A stretch of DNA of 64,000 nucleotides from Adiantum capillus-veneris (lineage: Eukaryota > Streptophyta > Polypodiopsida > Polypodiales > Pteridaceae). A program made the translations under genes and the position numbers. The stretch spans positions 55,058,253 to 55,122,252 of the forward strand of contig CM043959.1 of the NCBI GenBank assembly GCA_014529385.2, written 5' to 3'. This document shows, piece by piece, positions 22,734-32,807 of this stretch. The notes below the pieces were generated by a model, which made no database searches, had not been told where the DNA came from, and was given only the letters and a program-made list of their open reading frames with translations. Numbering within the stretch: position 1 is the first letter of the stretch; each line of letters begins with the position of its first letter.

Positions 22734-23556
22734 CAATAAAGCATAAGATGCCAACGAGAGGCTAACCTTGGAGTTACACATGCATTCCACGTTGAAACCG
22801 ACGAGCATTGGTTGGAATCTGACACACCTCTACGATACCCTATTGAGCTAAATAGCACCTATGGAAAAGTGCTATATAACGCCTTATTGGACACGGGTGC
22901 TAAATATAATCTGCTATCATACGGGGTGTGGTGTCAGCTAGGGAAGCCACCTCTATCTGAAAGTATTATCCAAGTCAAGGGTGTCAACAAGAAAAAAACT
23001 GCGGTTTTTGGAATCTGGCACACTTCTGTCAGTTATGACAATGGGGTTGTAACTCAAGACTTTTTGGTCATGCCTGTTGGAACTATGGAGGGTGATATAA
23101 ACCTAGGATGCACGTGGATGATAGCCACCAAATGCACTATTTATTGGGGGACAGGGGGTGTCACAATGCAGAAACCAACTCTTAGCCCTGCCACTCAAGC
23201 CATAGTCCCTGAGATATTACCTCTTAAGGAAATAAAACCCAAAACATTGCATGTCCAAGAGGTTGAACCATATGTCCCCATAGCCCAACTCTCTAGAGCT
23301 TCAACTAATGTAGTTGAAATAAAGCTTGAGACACACAAGACCCATCCCAATATAACAAAGAAAACATACAAGTGGGTCCCTAAAGCTTCTTTAGCAACCA
23401 TAGTTAGTGATAAAAGACAGGAGCCTGGTAAGAGACGTCCCACCCGCCTCAAGAAATGTAAGGAAATGCTATGTTGGATTACTAAAAAACTATTGGAAGC
23501 CCAAGGCTACTATGAAGGAAATGATCAAATCTGGGTGCCAAAACGTAAATTGTGCT
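22734..23556 (+). pseudogene. Gy-A post-integrase extension with second retropepsin-like domain
   Basis: This is in the same frame as integrase: after IHQKKAAKAQTK and two stops (22731, 22737) it reads CQREANLGVTHAF and then NALLDTGAKYNLLSYGVW (DTG at 22890-22898), FLVMPVGTMEGDINLG and TWMIATKCTIYW. The DTGA motif, the hydrophobic strand and the later NLG(C/R)TWM fit a retropepsin fold of about 110 residues. Downstream: KTYKWVPKA, KKLLEAQGYYEGNDQIWVPK, cut at 23556 by Gy-B and resumed at 37855. The role is unknown; a second protease or a domesticated binding domain are both possible. Confidence 0.8.
23552..23556. repeat. Target site duplication GTGCT, left
   Basis: Matches 37850-37854 exactly and brackets Gy-B. 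The target codon belongs to the Gy-A extension. Confidence 0.92.
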
Positions 23557-24220
<664 letters not shown>

Positions 24221-24235
24221 TGCCCCCCTTCTTGA
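24221..24235 (-). other. Gy-B polypurine tract
   Basis: Minus strand AAGAAGGGGGGCA immediately before the 3' LTR. Gy-D has AAGGAAGGGGGCCA at the same place. Confidence 0.85.
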
Positions 24236-25594
24236 TGTAGATTCCGTCCTCGGAAGCTATTGAGTTGAAACTCTTTCGTCGAGGTGGAAGAGAATTTGAG
24301 ATGAATGTCCTTAGCCTTCTTCAGTCACTGCAAAATTAAACAACATTGGCACAGTAATTGCATTCTCATAAGTGATTAAAAAGCATATGCAGTTTTAGGT
24401 AGACAATTTGATTGGTAAAAGAATTTCAAACAATTTGTCAGCAATGAACATTAAATTGCAATGTAATCAAATGCATAAACAGATGTAAAGGTAAAAAATT
24501 AAACAAGTCTGGGGTCGCTAATTTGACGGTCGAAAGGCACTAGAGATCGAATATTAATACCATGGGTAAGCTTCTTAATTTTCTGTGGTCAATTAAGTTG
24601 TTTAATCGTGAGAGCCAAGTATTCATGTTCGAGGGCTGACTAGAGGCTATATCTAGAAGACCTTGTAGTTAAGCTACCATAAAAGGAATTTCTCATGAAA
24701 TCATCGCCTGACTGATTACTTTTTCTTTGACCCCCCAAAGTCTTTTCACAGTGATTCAATTTTGATGTGTGTGCTTATTTTGTATGCCTTGGGTTTTTTG
24801 CTTTTCAAGGAAAAGCGCCCACACTGGGAACCTCTAGGGCTCTAGTACCATAGGCAATACATGTGAGTGAAGTACCAAATCAAGCTGAGATTTCTCTTCC
24901 AGCTTAAGATTTTACAGTGTGGCACTTTGATTTTTTGTTTGTTCATTTTCAGCATTTTAATTTTGTAACTTTGGGGGGTCATATAACACTGATACACCTC
25001 CCCAGGCTCATCACACTAGTAAACTCCCTTTATAATACTTAAGCGAAAGGTCAATAGGGTCAAGCCCACTAGAAATCCCTAGTACATTTCACACAATGCT
25101 GCCTAAATCGGATTAAGAACCTAAGTAACCATTGATTATTAGGAAGGCATTCCCCATGGTATTAAGAGAAGATTTCTAACACCTAACTTGGTCAAACTAG
25201 CTTAGTCGGACTGCTTGATTTTTAAACCTAGACAAGTGATTATGACAAAAAATTACATTGAATTAAATGTTTGATACTAAGCAAATGCGGTGAATATTAG
25301 GCTACCAATCACAATTAAAGCTGACAATCATAGATGCAAAAAAGATAAGGGGCAATGCTAATGGACAAGAAACACCTGTTTGTGTCGATGGTCGCGCTTG
25401 ATTTGAAGAGTGAGTCGAGATAAAGATTCCATGAAGGTCCAAATCCTACCAATAGCAACACGCTCCTGTACACACTAGGAAACAAAAGGAATACCTCCAG
25501 GAGGCACATTAGTGGAAAAAGGTACCAACACTTATTGAACACAACAAAAAACATAAGGAACCCTAACCTAATTATTTGCACTCCCCCCAGAGAG
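24236..25594 (-). other. Gy-B 3' non-coding region
   Basis: No ORF with any support between the acidic ORF and the polypurine tract. Gy-D has an equivalent 1.1-kb non-coding stretch (60336-61442). AT-rich, no repeats of note. Confidence 0.6.
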
Positions 25595-26017
25595 TCAAGG
25601 GATTAGGATATTGTAGAGGTTGGGGGGAAACCCTAAGGCTAAACCCCTATCTTCGTCGTCGAGATAAACAAAGTCATCATCCATGAGACCATATGTGTCA
25701 TCCGTGTAGTCGTGTAAATTTTCTTCTTCATCATAGGTGCCCATGTTTACTAAGAAGGTCACTAGACGCCTATAGTCATCTTGGTCAAAAGGGTAGGCTT
25801 GTGCAATGGGAGAAACGCTCTCTACTAAGTATGGATCAGACGTGGTCAAGAGACGTATCAGCCATTCTAACTCCTCAAAATTCCTCTCACATGCTAGCGT
25901 ACCTATCAAATCCCATTCACATGCAAGCACTGGAAAGACCATGTGAAATATTTGTGAAAAGTAACGAGGGTACCTCTCACCCAAGGCAGGAGTGGATGAC
26001 TCTAGCGTACTAGCCAT
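25595..26017 (-). CDS. Conserved acidic 3' ORF of the Gy-A/B/D family (Gy-B copy)
   Basis: 140 codons from ATG at 26017 (MASTLESS), intact, ending NLYNILIP. The upstream ATG at 26053 is less likely because Gy-D conserves only the inner start. Not recognised as a known family. Visible: GTLACERNFEELEWLIRLLT, DPYLVESVSPIAQAYPF, and a very acidic tail (DDDFVYLDDEDRGL). No signal peptide or membrane segment is evident. Gy-D has a homologue at 61443-61838 with the same motifs, so selection or at least shared ancestry is clear. In both, an AG lies two or three bases before the ATG, which could be a splice acceptor for a subgenomic mRNA; that is inference. Confidence 0.65.
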   Translation of the reverse strand: MASTLESSTPALGERYPRYFSQIFHMVFPVLACEWDLIGTLACERNFEELEWLIRLLTTSDPYLVESVSPIAQAYPFDQDDYRRLVTFLVNMGTYDEEENLHDYTDDTYGLMDDDFVYLDDEDRGLALGFPPNLYNILIP

Positions 26018-26050
26018 ATCTGTACACGCAAATAGATGATGGTTAGAGTG

Positions 26051-26698
26051 CAAATATTACAAGGGTCGTGTTCTTGTGCATAATTTGTTTTTATGATTTG
26101 TGTTATGGCTCTTGCTCTTTTACTTTTTTATCTTGTTTTTGTGAGTATAAGGCTTTATATATACATTCCCTAAGATCGGAGATTAAGAGGTCAGGGAGAA
26201 AGGTTGAGAGGGAAGCAAGTGAATGATGGATGTCCACAAACACTCCCCCCTTCCTTGGGTAGATCATACCATTTGAAATGATGTCTTCACCCTTTGAAAC
26301 CAATTGTTCCAGTTGGTAATAGGTGAGGATTTTTGCCGGTAGTTTTCTATTACCCTAGGTGCCTCGTCAAGTTGCAAATATTACAAGGGTCGTGTTCTTG
26401 TGCATAATTTGTTTTTATGATTTGTGTTATGGCTCTTGCTCTTTTACTTTTTTATCTTGTTTTTGTGAGTATAAGGCTTTATATATACATTCCCTAAGAT
26501 CGGAGATTAAGAGGTCAGGGAGAAAGGTTGAGAGGGAAGCAAGTGAATGATGGATGTCCACAAACACTCCCCCCTTCCTTGGGTAGATCATACCATTTGA
26601 AATGATGTCGTCACCCTTTGAAACCAATTGTTCCAGTTGGTAATAGGTGAGGATTTTTGCCGGTAGTTTTCTATTACCCTAGGTGCCTCGTCAAGTTG
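26051..26698 (-). repeat. 324-bp tandem duplication in Gy-B
   Basis: 26051-26374 and 26375-26698 are identical apart from a T/G near 26285/26609. The unit covers the C-terminal end of the extension (NWNNWFQ) and the following non-coding sequence. Gy-D has a single copy, so the duplication is private and recent. Confidence 0.95.
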
Positions 26699-27967
26699 CA
26701 AGGGTGGTAAGGTACTCTCCCAGGATCGAACTTGAAGTGGTTCATCAGGTGATTCTTGAACACTGGGAGGTGTGGATTCTTTTGTAGCTTCATGGAGGTC
26801 CACTACTATAGATGGAGGCTGTGTAGAAGCTTTTACCTCTATGGATGTATTACTTGAGGAGCTAGAAGCTTCATGGAACTCCCCCCTTCCTGAGCTAGGT
26901 GGAATAAATTGGTTTTGCCTTGGAGCCCAAACTAGCTCTGGACTAGGTGTGTAGCATTCTGTGATCTTTCCCTTCCCACGGTCTGCCATTGGCTTTAGCG
27001 TTACACTGTTTGACTCATATGGGTTTGTTGTCGATAGGGAAGGACACATTTTACGTTTAGGTACCCAAATTTGCTGATTTCCATCATAGTAGCCTTGGGC
27101 TTCTAATAGTTGTTTTGGAATCCATCGTGATTTGGTCTTGACTCTCCTAGGGCGCGCTCTTGGTTTTCCCGGGAAATTTTTTCTTGGAATGGATGGGAGG
27201 GTTGAGGCAGTTGGAAGTAAGGCCTTGGGGACCCATTGATATGTACTCTTAGGTCATGCAGGTTGAGTACTTGCAATATTACTACATCCTGCAACTACAA
27301 GTGTTGAAGTGCTAGATTCATGGGTAGCCGGCAAAGACGAGTTAACCACCTTGGCTTGTGAATGTTGGCTATCCTTCAACTTTGCTAGAGTTTGCGACGT
27401 AGGTGACTTTGCTTGAATGATAGGGGTAAGAGTCGGTGGTCGCGTCGTGACACTACCAGTATCCCAATCAATAGTGCATTTGGTTGCCAACATCCACGTG
27501 CGTCCCAGGTTTACGTTGCCTTCCATAGCTCCCGCGGGCATGACTAGAAACCTCTGCACTATGCTTCCATTGTCATAGACAACAGGGGTCTGAAGGACTC
27601 CAAGAATAGCAATTTTGTTTTTATTAATGCCCTTGACTTGCATCGTACTTGGGGATAGGGTCGGTTTTCCTAATTGACACCAAACTCCATAGGATAACAA
27701 ATTGTGTTTAGCTCCCGTATCTAATAAGGCATTGTATAGTACTTTCCCATAGGGGCTATTTAGCTCAATTGAGTATCGTAGGGGTGGCTCAGATTCTAAT
27801 GAGTCGTCATCTGTGTCCTCGAAAAATGCTTGCGTGATTCCCAGATTAGCCTCTCGTTGGCGTCTAAGACATTGTTGTCGTTCTCGAGCCTCAACTCTTG
27901 CTTGGATTTTTTTAAGCTCTGCTTGTTCCTTGGCAGCCTTCTTTTGATGGATGGCTTGCAACTCTTC
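26588..27967 (-). pseudogene. Gy-B post-integrase extension with second retropepsin-like domain
   Basis: About 460 codons in the same frame as integrase, interrupted only by stops at 27968-27970 (CAG in Gy-D, so CAG to TAG) and 27254-27256. Order: basic coiled linker (KKIQARVEARERQQ), protease-like domain with NALLDTGAKHNLLSYGVW (DTG at 27713-27721), IAILGVLQTPVVYDNG, FLVMPAGAMEGNVNLGRTWM, then Ser/Thr/Pro-rich sequence, KQLLEAQGYYDGNQQIWVPK, CYTPSPELVWAPRQNQFIPP and the end VIENYRQKSSPITNWNNWFQ. Homologues in Gy-A and Gy-D. Known retropepsins are dimers of about 100 residues with this D(T/S)G motif; activity here is untested. Confidence 0.82.
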
Positions 27968-29095
27968 CTAGCTTAGAGGATCATAATATCTTTTGAATTT
28001 ACTCCCATTAAGGAATCCAATGGTTTCAACTCCATCTAGAGTCTCCACACGAATGGTACCTTGCGGAGTAATTTCACACACTCGATATGGTCCCTTACCA
28101 ACGTATTTCAATTTCTTCTTTTCATTACGTACCCCGTACATAAGAACTTTATCACCAACCTTGATGTCTTTATCCTTTAAATGGCTATCAAACCACTTCT
28201 TTCTCCTATCCTTCTCCACTAGAGCATTTCGCACAGCTAATTGCCTTTCTTCATCTAGCCTTTCCAGGATATATAATCGCTCCACTAAGGGGTTACCATC
28301 CCAACCTTCTTGAGAAGCTACTCGAAGACTAGGAATGACAAACTCCCATGGCATAACTGCTTCTTGGCCATACACCATCTTAAACGGTGTGCAATTAATA
28401 ACAACTTTATACGCAGTACGATAAGCCCATAAAGTTGATGTAAGCTTTAGGTCCCAATCAGTGCGATGAGCCTCGACTGTCTTTGTCAAAATGGAGATGA
28501 GAGTTTTGTTGGTACTCTCAGCTTGGCCATTTGCTTGGGGATAATAGGGTGTAGACTTGTGGTGAGATATCATGAAGTTTGATGTGAGTTCTTTTATTAC
28601 TTCATTTATAAAATGAGTTCCATTTTCACTCACAAGTTCAAAGGGGCATCCAAAACGTGTGATAATGTTCTCAAAGAGGAACTTAGCTGTTGTTTTTGCA
28701 TCCGCCTTCCGTGTTGCTTTTGCTTCAGCCCATTTGGTTACATAGTCAGTAGCCACACTGATATATCGTGATTGCGTGTTACGTGCAGCCGGACTAATCG
28801 GTCCTACAAAGTCTAAGCCCCACTTTTCAAATGGTTGGGTTACCTTGATGGGATGTAGAGGCATCCTATCACTTCTTTGTGGCTTCTGAAAGCGTTGGCA
28901 TTCATCACATCCCTTTGCAAAAGTTGATGCATCCTTAAACAGAGTGGGCCACCAATAGCCTGACTGTAAGATCTTTCGGGCAGTCAAGTTTCCTGAAAAG
29001 TGACCACCAGCTACGCCCATGTGTGCCTCTTGTAGAATATATAAATACTCATCCTCGCGGGCACAGCGTCTAAGAACATCATCTTTTCCTCTCTT
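27968..29095 (-). pseudogene. Gy-B integrase
   Basis: From 29095: LRRCAREDEYLYILQEAH, H2C2 (HMGVAGGHFSG ... CDECQRF), WGLDFVGPISP, VSENGTHFIN, PQANGQAESTNKTLIS, so the DDE set is complete. Then the long C-terminal part with ERLYILERLDEERQLAVRN, KVGDKVLMYGVRNEKKKLK, YRVCEITPQGTIRVETLDG and SKFKRYYDPLS. Only the stop at 29096-29098 upstream and that at 27968-27970 downstream interrupt it. No chromodomain. It joins the extension without a frame change. Confidence 0.93.
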
Positions 29096-31600
29096 CTAGA
29101 GAGTTCCAGCCAGTAAGCAATAGGGTTCGCATTCCTTGATTAATTTTCGAGCTATATCTTTTCGCAGTTCTTTGGGTGGAAAACCATTAACTAAGAAGTT
29201 AACAATCTTTTCACTCCATTCAGGCATTGTCTCAACAATGAACAAAGGAGTATCAAGCAATTCATCATCAACCCCCGTAGGAGCTTCGCCATTAGGGATA
29301 CGAGATAAATGATCCGCCATGACATGTTTCCTCCCAAGCCTCACAACAACGGTGAAGTCAAACTCAAGAAGAATTAACAGCCATCGTGTAATTCGACCTG
29401 TGGAACACGGCTTGTTTACCAAATATAGCAATGCTTGATGATCAACATAAAACACAAACTTGGTAGCAAGAAGGTAATAGCGAAATTTCTTTACTGCGTA
29501 AATCATAGCTAGACCTTCGCGCTCTGTAGTAGTGTAGTTCATCTCGGCATCATTTAATTGGCGACTTACAAAGCTAATAGGGTAGTCCAATTTATGTTCT
29601 CCTGGTTGAGTTAGAACACACCCAATAGCAAAATTTGATGCATCAATATGCACATGAAAAGGTACATTCCAATCAGGTGTTCGCAGGATTGGAGCACTTG
29701 TTAGGGCCTTCTTTAATAACTCATAAGATTGATGAAATTCTTCCGTCCAGTGAAACTCGATAAGAAGCTTGTACAATGGACGCGCTATCTCGGCAAAGTT
29801 TAAAATAAATCTTCGATCATAACCAACATGGCCCATAAATCTTTGAACTCCTTTATAGTTCGTAGGTGGTGGCAAATCGGCAATGGCTTTAATCTTACTC
29901 TCATCTGTGGATATCCCGTTCTTGGACACTATATGGCCTAGAATGACTCCATGCTTAACCCAAAATTGGCATTTGAAAGGGTTCAATGAGATGCGATAAA
30001 ATCTGCACCTTTCAAATATTTTTCGTAGATATAACAAATGCTTCTCCCAAGAAGAAAAAACACAAAGGTCGTCTAGGAAAGCTTCACAAAACTCCCTTAG
30101 AAATTCTTTAAACGTAGTGTTTATTAATCGTTGGAATGTAGCAGGGGCATTCGTTAAGCCAAAAGCCATAACACGAAATGCAAACACTCCAAACTCTGTG
30201 ATAAAAGCAGTTTTAGCTTGGTCCTCTAATGCAATTGTGATTTGATTTTAACCAGAGTACCCATCTAAAAAGCTATAAGCCTCCTTGCCCGCAACTCTTT
30301 CAAGCACATGTTCTGAATATGGCAAGGGATAATGATCTCTCCTAGTGGCTGCATTAACTTTCTTGAGGTCCACGCACACTCTTAGTTTCCCATTCTTTTT
30401 TGGCACAATGACTATTGGAGAAACCCATTCTGAGTGCTCAATAGGGTATATGAATCCACATTGGATAAGTTTTTCAATCTCCTCTTGTACAATTTTGGCG
30501 TACTTAGGATTCATTGGATAGGGTCGTTGCTGGACGGGTTTAGCAGTGTTGATCATGGGAATTGTATGTTGCACCACAGAAGGTGGAACGCCCTTCATGT
30601 CATGATATGTCCAAGCAAAGATATCCTTGTATTCCTTGAGGAGCTCCTTAAGTACAGCCTCTTCAGTTTCGGTAAGGTCTTGAGCAATAAAGACTGGTTT
30701 AGACTCCTCACCTGGTTCTGCTAATTCTATCTCTTTAACTACCGCTAGACCATCATAGACTCCACTGCTTCCGTTGGTAGGTATTCGTTGGGCTTTGGCA
30801 TACACAACCTTTCGCTCCCCCGTGGTATAAGATTTAAAATGTTCAGGAGCCGTATGTAAGTCAGCAGGCTCTTGTCCTGACGGAGACCTTTCTTTTAGTT
30901 CTGCCTCCTTTTGTTGTGCTAACTCTCGGTTTTGACGTCTTCTTATAGTTCGACTCAATTTAGGCTCTGTAACCTCCAATTGAGCGAGGTCAATGGGTCG
31001 CGTGCTGCACCACATGACACTCTGGAGATGTTCACCCCAATTGTCTACTAGCTTTCGATGAGCATCACATGCCCCTAGATAGCTAAGCCATTCTGCAGCA
31101 GATCTTTCCTTGTTTATCCTAGCTCTCACATTTGCTCGATATCGTCGTCTCTTATATGACCTTTGTTTCTTGTTAAGGTTTTGATTTTGGTAAATGTTTG
31201 AACTCGACTCGCTTGATAGGTCTTTGCTTGTATCTTCTTCACTCTCATATAAATTACCATAGATGGTCGTACTAGACCTTGAGTGTTCAGTTTCTATACT
31301 TGGCTCACTCGATGTTTCCTCAGGTTCTGAATCCATTTCTCCCTGAGATTTCATTTCTGATGTGTATTGGCCTGAAGCCTTTGAGGAATCATCGGTTTCA
31401 CTCTCAGGTAGGTGTGCCTCTTTCTTATCATCGGATGTTACATGCGCTACACCTAACATGTTTACTAGTGCAATGTGTGGTATCTCTTCCCCATCTGGTG
31501 TTACCCAGGTTGTTCCTCTAGCTCCCCATGTATCTATAGTTGCCACTAGGTGTACCCAATCGACATTGTCTGACTCAGCCATTCCGGGTAGGATATCCAT
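29096..31600 (-). pseudogene. Gy-B linker, reverse transcriptase and RNase H
   Basis: Linker from 31600 (MDILPGMAESDNVDWVHL, acidic region, then the basic RRYRANVRARINKERSAAEW), RT with DLTETEEAVLKELLKEYKDIF, WVSPIVIVPKKNGKLRVCVD, YSFLDGYSG, AFGLTNAPATFQRL, FLDDLCVFS (about 30050), then RNase H with HIDASNFAIGCVL, NYTTTEREGLAMIYAVKK, FYVDHQALLYL. Stops at 30246-30250 (a Tyr position in Gy-A) and 29096-29098 (also Tyr). The acidic-basic linker of about 250 residues before RT is unusually long and is shared with Gy-A. Confidence 0.92.
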
Positions 31601-31765
31601 ATAAGGAGAGTTCTACCCAACATCCGTGTCTTCGTTACACGTGTAACAATACTGTAATGGAGCTGAGTGAATTGTTGTATCTGATCGATTATCAATGATG
31701 AATTTATTTCCTAGAGGATGCGTTCGACCACTTAAAAGATCAACTCGAATGACAGAGTCTTGGAA

Positions 31766-32524
31766 CTATAAGTAGACGTGGTTTTTGGACCAGTCATGCA
31801 CCATTTTTGCTTCCCTCATGAATGGACGCCCTAAGATCATCTCAAATGACATAGGAAGCTTGGAAAAATCCATAACAATGAAAGTTTGCCTTACCTTGTG
31901 TCCCAAGACCTTGATTCTGAGATCCTTTAGCATTCCAATAGGCGTAACAATAGATCCATTAGCCATTTTTACCACTACGCTTGTGGCTTCAAGGTGAGGT
32001 GGCCCCATAGACTCCCAACAACTCTTTGTCACCATGCTGACTCCCACACCACCGTCAAGGACCCCCTTTACAGTTAATCCTTTAGTAGTGATTGGTAGAG
32101 TAGCATTAGATTCATCACCTTCAAAGTATTGCCCCAACTTGTTAACGGGTACTTCAATTACAGATTCATGTCCCGCTAGGTCAGATGGTGGTGCTAAATG
32201 TTCCTCATCATTCATTACCGAGTCAGGTTTGTTCATATGTGCAAACTGTGGTAATCCGGCCTGTAATTCTCCATTGAGGAAGGCTCGAAGAGCTGAGACT
32301 AGCTCGGGGTCTTTATATAGTTTGGACATGATGGTGGTTCTAACTTCTGAAGACATGAAATCCATCAATTTGGCAACATTTAATGGCATCTTGTGGGACG
32401 TAGGACCCTGACAAGAGAATGGTGAAGATGGAATCTCCACTTCCTCAAGGGGGTCAGACATTCCCTCACCAAACATTCTCTCTAGTAGGAAAGGTGTGTC
32501 CACTTTCAGATGTCCTACCCTCAC
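31766..32524 (-). pseudogene. Gy-B protease 1 (DGG type)
   Basis: 252 residues. Residues 47-70 (MPLNVAKLMDFMSSEVRTTI) and the protease core from about 127: NKLGQYFEGDESNATL, KGVLDGGVGVSMVTKSCW with DGG at 32048-32056, VVVKMANGSIVTPIGML, and MILGRPFMREAKMVHDW. The flap and the ILGR end are retropepsin-like. The stop at 31766-31768 reads TAG where Gy-A has CAG. A frameshift around 32480-32500 separates it from the preceding gag-pol linker. Confidence 0.88.
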
Positions 32525-32807
32525 TCTCTTCCCGAATGATACTGGGTATAGCTAACAGCCTGTAGTTCTTGTGAGGTTGAACTTGTGTGGGAAACACTGT
32601 GTCCGACATCTGGATGTGTTTGGGTTCAGGTTCTAATGTTCGTTGAGTTTCTTTCACCAAACCCCTCAGTTGTTGGACTCGTTCAATTTCCACTGTTGGG
32701 TTTGGATAGGTTCCAATCTTTCTCTTGCAATCCTCATTTTTTGTCTCTCGTGGCTTATCTTGGGGGTTCGCAACTGGGTAGTTTAACTTTGAATACTCTT
32801 TTGGTGT

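Larger units (their letters stand above)
13017..23556 (+). mobile_element. Gy-A, Ty3/gypsy element, first segment
   Basis: 5' LTR 13017-13608, Asp-type primer site, long leader, large gag, protease, RT, RNase H, integrase and a post-integrase extension, all plus strand. At 23556 it is interrupted by Gy-B, with the GTGCT duplication; homology resumes at 37850 and fades about 38155, so the 3' LTR is missing. Domain order PR-RT-RH-INT with no chromodomain and this primer site suggests the non-chromovirus gypsy group. Many stops, a 179-bp duplication and internal deletions make it dead. It is inserted in the Copia-1 gag. Confidence 0.9.

Noticed and set aside
26103-26627. Two identical 66-codon ORFs starting MVSKG(E/D)DIIS
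   Set aside because: A consequence of the 324-bp tandem duplication. The reading frame partly overlaps the end of the extension in another frame and has no counterpart in Gy-D.
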